Shown one piece after another: positions 51,579-59,780 of a stretch of 64,000 nucleotides of DNA (position 1 is the stretch's first letter; each line of letters begins with the position of its first letter). The position numbers and the translations under genes were made by a program. The notes beneath the pieces were generated by a model that saw nothing but the letters and a program-made list of their open reading frames with translations, was not told where the DNA came from and did no database searches. The DNA is taken from NCBI GenBank assembly GCA_963824105.1, contig CAWGNN010000010.1:1-64000 (forward strand). The letters are read 5' to 3'. This DNA comes from CAWDVB01 sp963824105 (GTDB taxonomy: Bacteria; Actinomycetota; Actinomycetes; Propionibacteriales; Nocardioidaceae).

Positions 51579-52511
51579 ATGCCCCGTATTCGTTTGTTTC
51601 TCGCTCCGATTACTCTCGCCATCGGACTTGTGATCGCATCGCCGCCAGGGGTGGCCTTCGCGGCGGAGCCCACGGTCGGCCTCGGCACGGCGACGTCGTT
51701 CGCTGTGCTGGGCGGCACCACCGTCACCAACACCGGGTCCACGGTCATTACCGGCGATCTTGGGGTCAGCCCCGGGGCCGCGGTTACCGGATTCCCGCCG
51801 GGCTCGTTGGTCGATGGGACCCAACACGTCGCTGATGCGGCGGCCCTGCAAGCACAGGCCGATCTCACCACGGCCTACAACGACGCGGCCGGGCGAACCC
51901 CCCCCACGGCGGACGAAACTGGCGTAGACCTTGGCGGCCAGACGCTGGTCGGTGGTGTCTACAACGCATCGACCGCGATGGCGCTGACCGGAACCCTCAC
52001 CCTTGACGCTGAGGGCAACCCTGATGCGGTGTTCATCTTCCAGGCGGGCTCGACCCTGATCACGGCAACTGACAGCACAGTGAGCGCTCATCAACGGTGC
52101 CCAGGCGTGCAACGTGTTCTGGCAGGTGGGGAGCTCGGCGACGCTGGGCACCTCCACTACTTTCGTGGGGACCATCCTCGCGCTGACCAGTGCCACGCTG
52201 AATACAAGTGCCACGGTGGACGGACGTGTCCTGGCCAGGAACGGTGCGGTCACTCTCGACAGCAATACGATCACCCGAGCGACGTGCGCGGCGGCGTCTT
52301 CGGCTCGTCGGCATCGGCGACGCCGACGGTCACCGCGTCGAGCAGCCCGATTGTTCCGTCCGGGCACCCGGGGACCGGCAGGCCCCCCAGCGAGAGCGCG
52401 TTCAGGAGCCCTTGGCTGCTGGCGGTGGCCGGGGCGGCTCTGGTGGCTGCAGCCGGCGCAGCCGCGATGGCTAGTCGGACATCTCGGATGCGGAATCCGC
52501 GCGGGAGGTGA
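51579..52511 (+). pseudogene. Ice-binding-type (DUF3494) surface protein with internal frameshift
   Basis: ATG 51579 after CCGGAGG gives a signal peptide (MPRIRLFLAPITLAIGLVIA, AFA cleavage) and the DUF3494 beta-solenoid: VGLGTATSFAVLGGTTVTNT, TVITGDLGVSPGAAVTGFPP, VGGVYNASTAMALTGTLTLD. Near 52087 one extra base moves the conserved continuation (LINGAQACNVFWQVGSSAT, TSTTFVGTILALTSATLNTS, DGRVLARNGAVTLDSNTI) into the next frame; near 52300 the original frame resumes with GVFGSSASATPTVTASSS, an HPGTG sorting-like motif, a TM helix and a basic tail. May be a sequence error or true decay. Confidence 0.75.
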
Positions 52512-53203
52512 GACCCCGCGAGGGGGGAGAGAACACCCGCCGATGGCACGGCCGGACCTGGGGCGTCGCGGCCGTGCTCTTGGTGCTCGTGGCCGTGGGA
52601 TGCCTGGCGTGGTGGGCGGACGAGCCTCCGGAGGTGACTGCCTCGAGATTCTCGTCGGTCTCGAGATCCCCGTCGATCTTGGGAACAGCGACAACCGCCC
52701 CGGTGACGCCCCTGACCCAGCAGGGCGACTCGCCCGGTGTGAGGAACCGGGTCGCTCGCCCCGTGCGTCTGAACATCCCTGCCATTGGTGTGTCCACTCG
52801 GCTGGTGCGTCTGGGTTTGCAGGGGAACGGCGCCGTTCAGGTCCCTGGCAATCCCGATGTCGCGGGCTGGTTCCGGCTCGGCCCCCCTCCGGGTGGGGTC
52901 GGATCGTCGGTGATTCTGGGCCACGTCGACAGCACGGCAGGACCCGCGGTGTTTGCGAACCTCGGCCACCTGCGATTCGGGCAGCGGGTGCGGGTGCTCA
53001 GAACCGACGGTTCGACCGTCATCTTCCGGGTCGTGAAGGTGGTGGCATATCCGAATGCCCGATTCCCGGCCCACAAGATCTACGGCCGCCTCCACGGCAG
53101 GAGGCTCAATCTGGTGACCTGTGGCGGGGCCTACGACAACAGCAAAGGCGGATACCAGTCCAACGTCGTGGTCTACACCCGCCAGCTCAAGGTCATCAGG
53201 TGA
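52508..53203 (+). CDS. Class F sortase
   Basis: A 231-aa membrane-anchored transpeptidase: TM at about residues 18-37 (VAAVLLVLVAVGCLAWWADE), a Ser/Thr linker, then the sortase barrel with the catalytic His in ILGHVDS and Cys in LNLVTCGG. It cleaves an LPxTG-like signal and attaches the protein to the cell wall. GTG start overlaps the end of the ice-binding gene, whose C-terminus has an HPGTG/TM/basic-tail signal, so that protein is its likely own substrate. Confidence 0.85.
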   Translation: MRPREGGENTRRWHGRTWGVAAVLLVLVAVGCLAWWADEPPEVTASRFSSVSRSPSILGTATTAPVTPLTQQGDSPGVRNRVARPVRLNIPAIGVSTRLVRLGLQGNGAVQVPGNPDVAGWFRLGPPPGGVGSSVILGHVDSTAGPAVFANLGHLRFGQRVRVLRTDGSTVIFRVVKVVAYPNARFPAHKIYGRLHGRRLNLVTCGGAYDNSKGGYQSNVVVYTRQLKVIR

Positions 53204-53292
53204 GGGCTCGCCCCGGGGGTCCAGGTCGCCGTAGCGACTCCATGTGAAGAGGCTTCTTCCCCCGGAGCGTCTGGCCGGGCCAGACTGAGGGG

Positions 53293-54615
53293 GTGAGCCT
53301 CCGGCTGAGTTCGCTGATGGAACGGATTCGGGTGAGTCTGTTCTTCATCCCGTTGGCAGGGGTGCTCATCAGCATTGTCGGCGCGGCGGTCACGATCTGG
53401 ATCGACAGCCGGCTCGACCTGCACGGCAGCGGTCTACAGCTCGGGATGACCTCGACCGTGGCCAGCGCACGCGTGGTGCTGAGCACCATCGCTGCGGCGA
53501 CGATGACGTTCGCTGCCATCGCGTTCTCGATCTCGCTGCTCATCATCCAGCAGGCGTCGAGTCAGTTCTCGCCCCGAGTGGTGCACACCCTGTTCCGAGA
53601 CCCGTTCAACAAGCGAGTCATGGGACTGGTCATGGGGACCTTCACGTACTGCCTGGTCGTGCTCCGATCAGTGCGATCGGTGAGCGAGTCCGGCGGGGAT
53701 GTCGTGATCCCGAACATCTCGGTCGCCATCGCGACCGTGCTCGGCATCGCCACGATCATCTCCATCGCCGCGTTCTTGAACCACAGTGCTCACTCGATGG
53801 ATGTCAGCCAGATCCTCTACCAAATCGAGGACGAAGCAACCGGTCATGCCCGTCGCGAATGGAACGTCGCTGAGTCCGACGATCCGTCCCCGGCAGCGAT
53901 CGCCGCACCGGACCAACCGGCGTACATCGTCCGGTTCGACCGCGCCGGATGGGTCCAGCAGATCGATACCGACGCAGTCCTCGCCTGCCTCCCCGACGAG
54001 ACCACCGCGTGGGTGCACACCTACCCGGGCCACTACGCGATCCCAGGCACACCGTTGTGCGCGCTGTCGGCGGCACCCGAGCACGTTGAGGCGACAGAGC
54101 AAGCCATTCTCGGCGCCGTCTCGACTGGGAACACTCGCACGATGCAGCAGGACATGTCGTTCGGGCTCCGCCAGATGGCCGATGTCGGTCTCAAGGCGCT
54201 GTCAACGGGGATCAACGATCCGACCACGGCACAGGACTCGATCTTCCACAGCGCGGCGGTCCTCGCCGAGTTGCTCCGACGCGATCCGCCGCCTCGGGAG
54301 CTGAGGGGCGAAAGGGGTCGCCGGGTGGTGCTCGTGGAGCAGCCCAACGGCGACGATCTGGTCCGCCTCGCGTTCGGTGAGCTTCGGCGCGCCGCGGCCA
54401 CGCAGCCGACCGTGTGCATCTACCTCCTGGAGGCTCTGCATCTCCTCCGCGAAGGCCTTGCCGCGACGGGGCTCTCCTCTCGCGCCGCGGTCCTCGTCGA
54501 GCAGGCGCGCCTCGTCGTCGCCGGATGCGAGGCGGCCAACGTGCTGCCAGCCGACCTCGACGACGTCCGTGGGGCATTCGACAGGCGCTTTGGTGCCGAC
54601 CTGTTTGGAGCCTGA
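53293..54615 (+). CDS. DUF2254 membrane protein
   Basis: A 440-aa protein from GTG 53293 with about four TM helices in the first 170 residues (VSLFFIPLAGVLISIVGAAV; TIAAATMTFAAIAFSISLLI with QQASSQFSPR; ISVAIATVLGIATIISIAAF) and a large soluble C-terminal part (LKALSTGINDPTTAQDSI). This is the DUF2254 family, function unknown. Separated by 89 bp from the sortase; probably its own unit. Confidence 0.8.
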   Translation: MSLRLSSLMERIRVSLFFIPLAGVLISIVGAAVTIWIDSRLDLHGSGLQLGMTSTVASARVVLSTIAAATMTFAAIAFSISLLIIQQASSQFSPRVVHTLFRDPFNKRVMGLVMGTFTYCLVVLRSVRSVSESGGDVVIPNISVAIATVLGIATIISIAAFLNHSAHSMDVSQILYQIEDEATGHARREWNVAESDDPSPAAIAAPDQPAYIVRFDRAGWVQQIDTDAVLACLPDETTAWVHTYPGHYAIPGTPLCALSAAPEHVEATEQAILGAVSTGNTRTMQQDMSFGLRQMADVGLKALSTGINDPTTAQDSIFHSAAVLAELLRRDPPPRELRGERGRRVVLVEQPNGDDLVRLAFGELRRAAATQPTVCIYLLEALHLLREGLAATGLSSRAAVLVEQARLVVAGCEAANVLPADLDDVRGAFDRRFGADLFGA

Positions 54616-54665
54616 CTCCGACGCTCGGAGCCGCCAGCTCTTACCCATGGCCCAATACCCAGGGC

Positions 54666-56339
54666 TCAGTCGCGGGACAGGGAATCGCCACCGGATACGC
54701 AGCCGATGGCCAGGACCGTGATGTCGTCGGACTGCTTGGCGCCCGTGGCGAAGCTCTGAACCTGCGTGAACACGGCGTCGACCAGTTCCGCCGATCCGGC
54801 GTCGGGCAGGGCCAGGCATCGAGCGAGCAGGCGGTCCTCGCCCAGCATGTCGCCGTCGACAGCCTCGGCTTCGGTGACCCCGTCGGTGTAGACGACGAGC
54901 CGGCTGCCCGGCTCGAGCTGCAGCTCAGCCGCCTTGTAGCGGAGCCCGGAGATCATGCCGACGGGCGGGTTGATGGGGTCGCGCAGGTATTCGAATGGCG
55001 CATGGCCGAGGGCCACCAGCGGTGGGTTGTGGCCCGCGATGAGGTAGCGGAGGTGGTACGTCTCGACGTCGAGCACTCCGAAGAAGGCGGTGAAGTACTG
55101 CCCGGCGTCGTTGTGGTCGCACAGCTGGTCGTTCAGACTCGCCACCAGGTCCTGCAGGTAGCCCTCCGGGGGAGTCTGCTGGCGCGGCTGAGCACGGAGG
55201 GCGGAGATGGCGCGCACCATGAACAACGCCGCCGGCAGTCCCTTGCCGCAGACGTCGGCGACCACGAACAGCAGATGCCGCGAGTCGAGGAAGAAGACGT
55301 CGTAGAAGTCGCCGCCCACCTCGCGCGCGGGAAGCATGCGGCCGTCCCCGTTGACCCGCGGCTCGTCGGTGAACAATGGCTCCTTCGGCAGCATGCTGGC
55401 CTGGATGTCGCGCGCGAGATCCATCTCGCGCCGCGCCTGCTCCACCGCCATGAGCTGCCGCATCCGCTCGATCGCCTGGTTGTTGCTGCTCCGCATGCGC
55501 TCGTCCTGGGCGGTCAGCAGATTGCGCGCCACCCTGGGGATGGCCAGGACCCGGTGCAGGAAGGTGTCCGCGTCGATCACGAGCAGACGGGAGCCCTTCG
55601 GTGCGACCACGAACGCCGACACCGGCTTGTCGTCGATCACCGACATCTCGCCCACGCACTGGCCGGTCCCGACCTCGATGAAGTCGTCCCCCTCCGGGCG
55701 GTCGAGGTAGACGCGAAGCGTCCCCTCGAGCACGACCAGGACGGAGTCGTTCGCCTGCCCGCGCTCGAGCAGTAGCTCGTCGTCGGCGGTCTCCCGGATC
55801 GTCAGCGCGCCGAGCCCGTGGTCGAGCATGGTCTCGGGCACGTCCCGGAACATCGCGACTCCGCCCAGGCTGTCCGGTCGCGGCGGGGACTGGGCCGGCT
55901 CCTTGAGCGCGAACGTCAGGGTGAGTCGGTTGTGGCCGTCGCGGTGCTCGTAGGCGATGTCGTCGCTCAGCGCGCGGATCAGCTGAACACCACGTCCGCC
56001 GACCTGCAGTTCGTCGAGCGTGTCGGGGATCGGCGCGGGATCGTAGTTGAGCGGGTCGAACGGCGCGCAGCCGTCGACGATCTCGAGGCAAAGGAGCTGC
56101 TCTCCCACGTCGGCCGTGACCGCCATCGGGGCGCCACCGGCGGGAGCGTGCCCGTACTTGACGAGGTTGGTCGTCAGTTCCTCGACGCACACTTCCAGGC
56201 GGTAGCGATCGGCGTCACCGAGCTGGAAGGAGGCCCCGAGATCCTGGGCCCAGCGGCCTGCCTCGTGCACCAGGGTGGGACCGACCGGCCCGGCCAGCAC
56301 GCGACGCTGGATCATCGGGCCGTCACCCGTCCTCCACAT
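54666..56339 (-). CDS. Triple-domain stress regulator: RsbW-like kinase, cNMP-binding and SpoIIE-type phosphatase
   Basis: A 557-aa fusion. Residues about 10-145 are an HATPase_c anti-sigma kinase (VCVEELTTNLVKYGH, DGCAPFDP, GGRGVQLIRAL); about 160-285 a cyclic-nucleotide-binding domain (DELLLERGQANDSVLVVLEG); about 290-330 a coiled linker (QAIERMRQLMAVEQARREMD); about 340-550 a PP2C/SpoIIE phosphatase with metal Asp in REVGGDFYDVF, VVADVCGKGLPAALF and KQSDDITVLAIG. It should dephosphorylate and rephosphorylate STAS antagonists. Start is ATG 56339 or 56315; neither has a strong ribosome site. The STAS gene follows upstream at 48 bp. Confidence 0.85.
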   Translation of the reverse strand: MWRTGDGPMIQRRVLAGPVGPTLVHEAGRWAQDLGASFQLGDADRYRLEVCVEELTTNLVKYGHAPAGGAPMAVTADVGEQLLCLEIVDGCAPFDPLNYDPAPIPDTLDELQVGGRGVQLIRALSDDIAYEHRDGHNRLTLTFALKEPAQSPPRPDSLGGVAMFRDVPETMLDHGLGALTIRETADDELLLERGQANDSVLVVLEGTLRVYLDRPEGDDFIEVGTGQCVGEMSVIDDKPVSAFVVAPKGSRLLVIDADTFLHRVLAIPRVARNLLTAQDERMRSSNNQAIERMRQLMAVEQARREMDLARDIQASMLPKEPLFTDEPRVNGDGRMLPAREVGGDFYDVFFLDSRHLLFVVADVCGKGLPAALFMVRAISALRAQPRQQTPPEGYLQDLVASLNDQLCDHNDAGQYFTAFFGVLDVETYHLRYLIAGHNPPLVALGHAPFEYLRDPINPPVGMISGLRYKAAELQLEPGSRLVVYTDGVTEAEAVDGDMLGEDRLLARCLALPDAGSAELVDAVFTQVQSFATGAKQSDDITVLAIGCVSGGDSLSRD

Positions 56340-56387
56340 CGCCCTGGCATGGCACCAGATCCCGGGTGATCGCGCAGACGCGGGTGG

Positions 56388-56717
56388 TCAGAACTGGGAC
56401 TGTGCCTCTTCGAGGGTGGCGAACCAGGGGATGAGGATGTTGATGCCCGTGGTGTGCAGGATCGTCTGGGTCATCTCATCGACGCCGGCGAGGACCAGCT
56501 TCCCGCCGAGGTGCTCTTGTGCCTTGGAGGCGGTCACCAGCATGCGGATGCCGAGCGAGGCGACGAACGGGACATCGGTCATGTCGACGATGAGGTTCGG
56601 GCTTTCGGAGGCGGCCTCCTGGAACTCGGCCTCGATCTCGCCGACACCGTCGGCGTCGAGCCGTCCGGCGAGGACGATGCGACGGATGTCTCCGGCCTGG
56701 TCGACTGAGAACTCCAC
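56388..56717 (-). CDS. STAS-domain anti-sigma factor antagonist
   Basis: A 109-aa STAS protein: VEFSVDQAGDIRRIVLAGRL, then LIVDMTDVPFVASLGIRMLV with the phosphorylatable Ser in VASLGIR. GTG at 56717 is preceded by AGGAGG (6 bp), so the longer frame to 56798 is rejected. It is encoded directly upstream of the kinase/phosphatase fusion on the same strand and is its likely substrate in a partner-switch. Confidence 0.85.
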   Translation of the reverse strand: MEFSVDQAGDIRRIVLAGRLDADGVGEIEAEFQEAASESPNLIVDMTDVPFVASLGIRMLVTASKAQEHLGGKLVLAGVDEMTQTILHTTGINILIPWFATLEEAQSQF

Positions 56718-56974
56718 AGTGTGCCTCCTGACTTGGTGCCGATTCCCGACGGAGGCGGCACGGCTCATGTGATGGCGGTTGACCCAGGCCGGCCACAAGA
56801 CCTGCTGGCCGAAGTCGAGATGCAGCCCGAGAATTGCTGGTGGTGATACGGGAGGGAGTATGCCGAGCCGGGACCCGTTTGGCTACCGTGTCGCAACCTC
56901 GGTGCGCCCTTGCCTCGTCCTGCATGCTGGGGTCCGTCCACGATTCGACCACTCCGAACGGAGGGTTCACGCAG

Positions 56975-57376
56975 ATGAAGAGAGTGGAACCCCACACCTC
57001 CAAAGGCCCCGCTGACCGGTTCACCGGGGACGTCCACCTGACCATGGTGGCCACGGGGGAGGAGCCCTCCCGGGTCCGGTTGGCCTCGGTGCACTTCGCC
57101 CCCTGTGCCCGCACCGCCTGGCACTCCCACGTCCTCGGCCAGCACCTCCACGTCGTCGAGGGGACAGCGCTGGTCCAGGAGCGCGGCGGGGAGATCGTCA
57201 CCCTTCGTCCTGGCGACACGATCTACACCCCGCCCGGGGTGGAGCACTGGCACGGAGCATCGCCCCACACCTTCATGGTCCACCTGGCACTCTGGGAAGG
57301 GGCCGAGGGTGGCGGCGAGCCGACCACCTGGGGTGCCCTGGTGTCCGACGAGGAGTACGAAGGGGGAGCGCGATGA
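56975..57376 (+). CDS. Cupin-domain protein
   Basis: A 133-aa single-cupin protein: TAWHSHVLGQHLHVVEGTAL provides the G(X)5HXH motif and TPPGVEHWHGASPHTFMVHL the second motif with the metal His. Belongs to small carboxymuconolactone-decarboxylase-associated cupins, often fused to or paired with AKR or decarboxylase genes. ATG 56975 follows GGAGGG. Its end overlaps the aldo-keto reductase start (ATGA). Confidence 0.8.
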   Translation: MKRVEPHTSKGPADRFTGDVHLTMVATGEEPSRVRLASVHFAPCARTAWHSHVLGQHLHVVEGTALVQERGGEIVTLRPGDTIYTPPGVEHWHGASPHTFMVHLALWEGAEGGGEPTTWGALVSDEEYEGGAR

Positions 57377-58350
57377 GCGTCGAGCAGGTCCGGTTGGGCA
57401 GCTCCGGTTTGAAGGTCAGCCGCATCGCGCTGGGCTGCATGAGCTTCGGAGACACCTCACGCGGGTTCAGCGAGTGGGCTCTCGACGACCACGCCGGCGA
57501 GCCGATCTTCCGCCAGGCCCTTGAGCTCGGCATCACCTTCTGGGACACCGCAAACGCCTACGGTTTCGGCACCTCCGAGGAGATCGTCGGCCGGGCCATC
57601 GCCAAGTACGCCAAGCGCGAGGACATCGTCTTGGCCACCAAGGTCTTCTTCAAGATGCACGAGGGTGCCGGGGGATCGGGCTTGTCGCGCAAGGCGATCC
57701 TGGAACAGGTCGACGCCTCGCTGACCCGGTTGGGCACCGACTACATCGACCTCTACCAGATCCATCGTTTCGACCCGACCACTCCGGTCGAGGAGACGAT
57801 GGAGGCCCTGCACGACGTGGTCAAGTCCGGCAAGGTCCGATACCTCGGTGCGTCTTCGATGTGGGCGTGGCAGTTCGCCAAGATGCAGCACGTCGCGGAG
57901 CTCAATGGGTGGACGAAGTTCGTCTCCATGCAGAACCAGTACAGCCTCACCCAGCGCGAGGAGGAGCTGGAGATGTTCCCGCTCCTGGCGGACCAGGGCG
58001 TGGGCAGCATCCCGTGGAGCCCGCTGGCCCGCGGGCGGCTGGCCCGAGCGTGGGGCGAGGAGACCGCCCGCAGCCGGACCGACGGCTTCGCTCAGCGGGC
58101 GTACGGCGATGACGACCGATCGATCGTCGACGCGGTCCAACAGGTCGCCGAGGGCCGAGGTGTGCCGATGGCGCAGGTGGCGATGGCTTGGGTGTTGCGC
58201 CACCCGGTCGTGGCCGCGCCGATCGTCGGTCCCACCAAGAGCCACCATCTGACCGACGCTGCCGCCGCACTGGAGATCAAGCTGACCGACCGCGAAGTCG
58301 CGGCTTTGGGGGAGCACTACACCCCGCGCCGCCCGACCGGCTTCCAGTAG
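57373..58350 (+). CDS. Aldo/keto reductase
   Basis: A 325-aa NADPH-dependent AKR with the TIM-barrel motifs: GITFWDTANAYGFGTSEEIV (catalytic Asp and Tyr), DYIDLYQIHRFD, and VAAPIVGPTKSHHL binding the cofactor phosphate. The catalytic Lys lies in DIVLATKVFFKM. It reduces aldehydes or ketones; co-transcribed with the cupin. Substrate unknown. Confidence 0.88.
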   Translation: MSVEQVRLGSSGLKVSRIALGCMSFGDTSRGFSEWALDDHAGEPIFRQALELGITFWDTANAYGFGTSEEIVGRAIAKYAKREDIVLATKVFFKMHEGAGGSGLSRKAILEQVDASLTRLGTDYIDLYQIHRFDPTTPVEETMEALHDVVKSGKVRYLGASSMWAWQFAKMQHVAELNGWTKFVSMQNQYSLTQREEELEMFPLLADQGVGSIPWSPLARGRLARAWGEETARSRTDGFAQRAYGDDDRSIVDAVQQVAEGRGVPMAQVAMAWVLRHPVVAAPIVGPTKSHHLTDAAAALEIKLTDREVAALGEHYTPRRPTGFQ

Positions 58351-58513
58351 AGGGGGCCGGCTGGCCCTGGCGCCGCGCGGCTCGCGCTCCCGAGGACGAC
58401 TCGGCCCCGACGATCCACCGTGGGGCCCGGGGGATCATGATGGAGGTCGACGGACGCGGGCTCAATCAGGCCGTTTCACCGCGCCCATTCCCGAGCAGGA
58501 ACGAGAAGGCACG

Positions 58514-59722
58514 ATGGCTGACACCGCCTACCTGTACGACTCGCTGCGGACCCCGCGCGGAAAGAACCGCGGTGGCTCGCTGCACAGCGTTAAACCGGTC
58601 GACCTGGTCGTCGGCCTGCTCGACGCTCTACGCGAGCGCAACCCCACCCTCGATCTCGACCTCGTCGACGACGTCGTGCTGGGGGTCGTCTCGCCGCTCG
58701 GCGAGCAGGGCGGCGACATCGCCCGCACCGCGGCGCTGGTCGGGGGCCTGCCGCAGACGGTTCCCGGCGTCCAGCTCAACCGCTTCTGTGCCTCCGGGCT
58801 GGAGGCCGTGAACACCGCGGCCGCCAAGGTGCTGGCCGGTGACCGGCTCGTCATCGCCGGAGGCGTCGAGTCGATGTCTCGGGTGCCGATGGGCTCCGAC
58901 GGGGGCGCGATCTTCCTGGACCCCACCACCGTCTACGACCAGTACGTCGTACCGCAGGGGATCGGTGCCGACCTGATCGCCACCCTCGAGGGCTTCTCAC
59001 GCGAGGACGTCGACAGCTACGCCCTGGAGTCCCAGCGGCGGGCTGAGCTGGCCTGGCGCGAGGGCCGGTTCTCCCGCAGCGTTGTCCCGGTCACCGACAT
59101 GAACGGGGTGCTGGTGCTCGACACCGACGAGCACCGTCGGCCGGAGGCGACCCTGGAGTCGCTCGGCGCGATCAAGCCCGCCTTCGCCGGCATCGGCGAC
59201 CTGGGTGGCTTCGACGCCGTCGCGATCCAGCGCTACCCGTGGGTGGAACGCATCGAGCACGTGCACACCGCCGGCAACTCCTCGGGCATCGTCGACGGCG
59301 CCGGTCTCGTCCTCGTCGGCAGCGAGCAGGCGGGCCGGGACGCAGGGCTGACCCCCCGCGCCCGGGTCGTGGCTACTGCCGTCGTCGGCAGCGAGCCCAC
59401 GATCATGCTCACCGGCCCGACGCCGGCCACCGAGAAGGTGCTCGCTCGTGCCGGTCTCTCGGTCAGCGACATCGACATCTTCGAGCTCAACGAGGCGTTC
59501 GCCGCGGTCGTGCTCAAGTGGATGCGCGACCTGAAGATCCCGCACGACAAGGTCAACGTGAACGGCGGCGCCATCGCGATGGGTCATCCCCTCGGCGCGA
59601 CCGGCGCGATTATCCTCGGCACGCTGCTCGACGAGCTGGAGCGGCGTGACCTGCAGCGCGGGCTGGCGACGCTCTGCATCGGTGGCGGGATGGGAATCGC
59701 CACCATCATCGAGCGCGTCTGA
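58514..59722 (+). CDS. fadA: Acetyl-CoA acetyltransferase (thiolase)
   Basis: A 402-aa thiolase: nucleophilic Cys in VQLNRFCASGLEAVN, His in NVNGGAIAMGHPLGATGA and the second Cys in ATLCIGGGMGIA. Cleaves 3-ketoacyl-CoA or makes acetoacetyl-CoA. The ATG at 58514 follows AGAAGGCACG. Located 58 bp before the multifunctional FadB-type gene, so they form a beta-oxidation pair. Confidence 0.88.
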   Translation: MADTAYLYDSLRTPRGKNRGGSLHSVKPVDLVVGLLDALRERNPTLDLDLVDDVVLGVVSPLGEQGGDIARTAALVGGLPQTVPGVQLNRFCASGLEAVNTAAAKVLAGDRLVIAGGVESMSRVPMGSDGGAIFLDPTTVYDQYVVPQGIGADLIATLEGFSREDVDSYALESQRRAELAWREGRFSRSVVPVTDMNGVLVLDTDEHRRPEATLESLGAIKPAFAGIGDLGGFDAVAIQRYPWVERIEHVHTAGNSSGIVDGAGLVLVGSEQAGRDAGLTPRARVVATAVVGSEPTIMLTGPTPATEKVLARAGLSVSDIDIFELNEAFAAVVLKWMRDLKIPHDKVNVNGGAIAMGHPLGATGAIILGTLLDELERRDLQRGLATLCIGGGMGIATIIERV

Positions 59723-59780
59723 TCGCGCCGTACCCCTGCGAGCCACCACGACACCACGGACTTCAGACCTTGGAGAGCAG

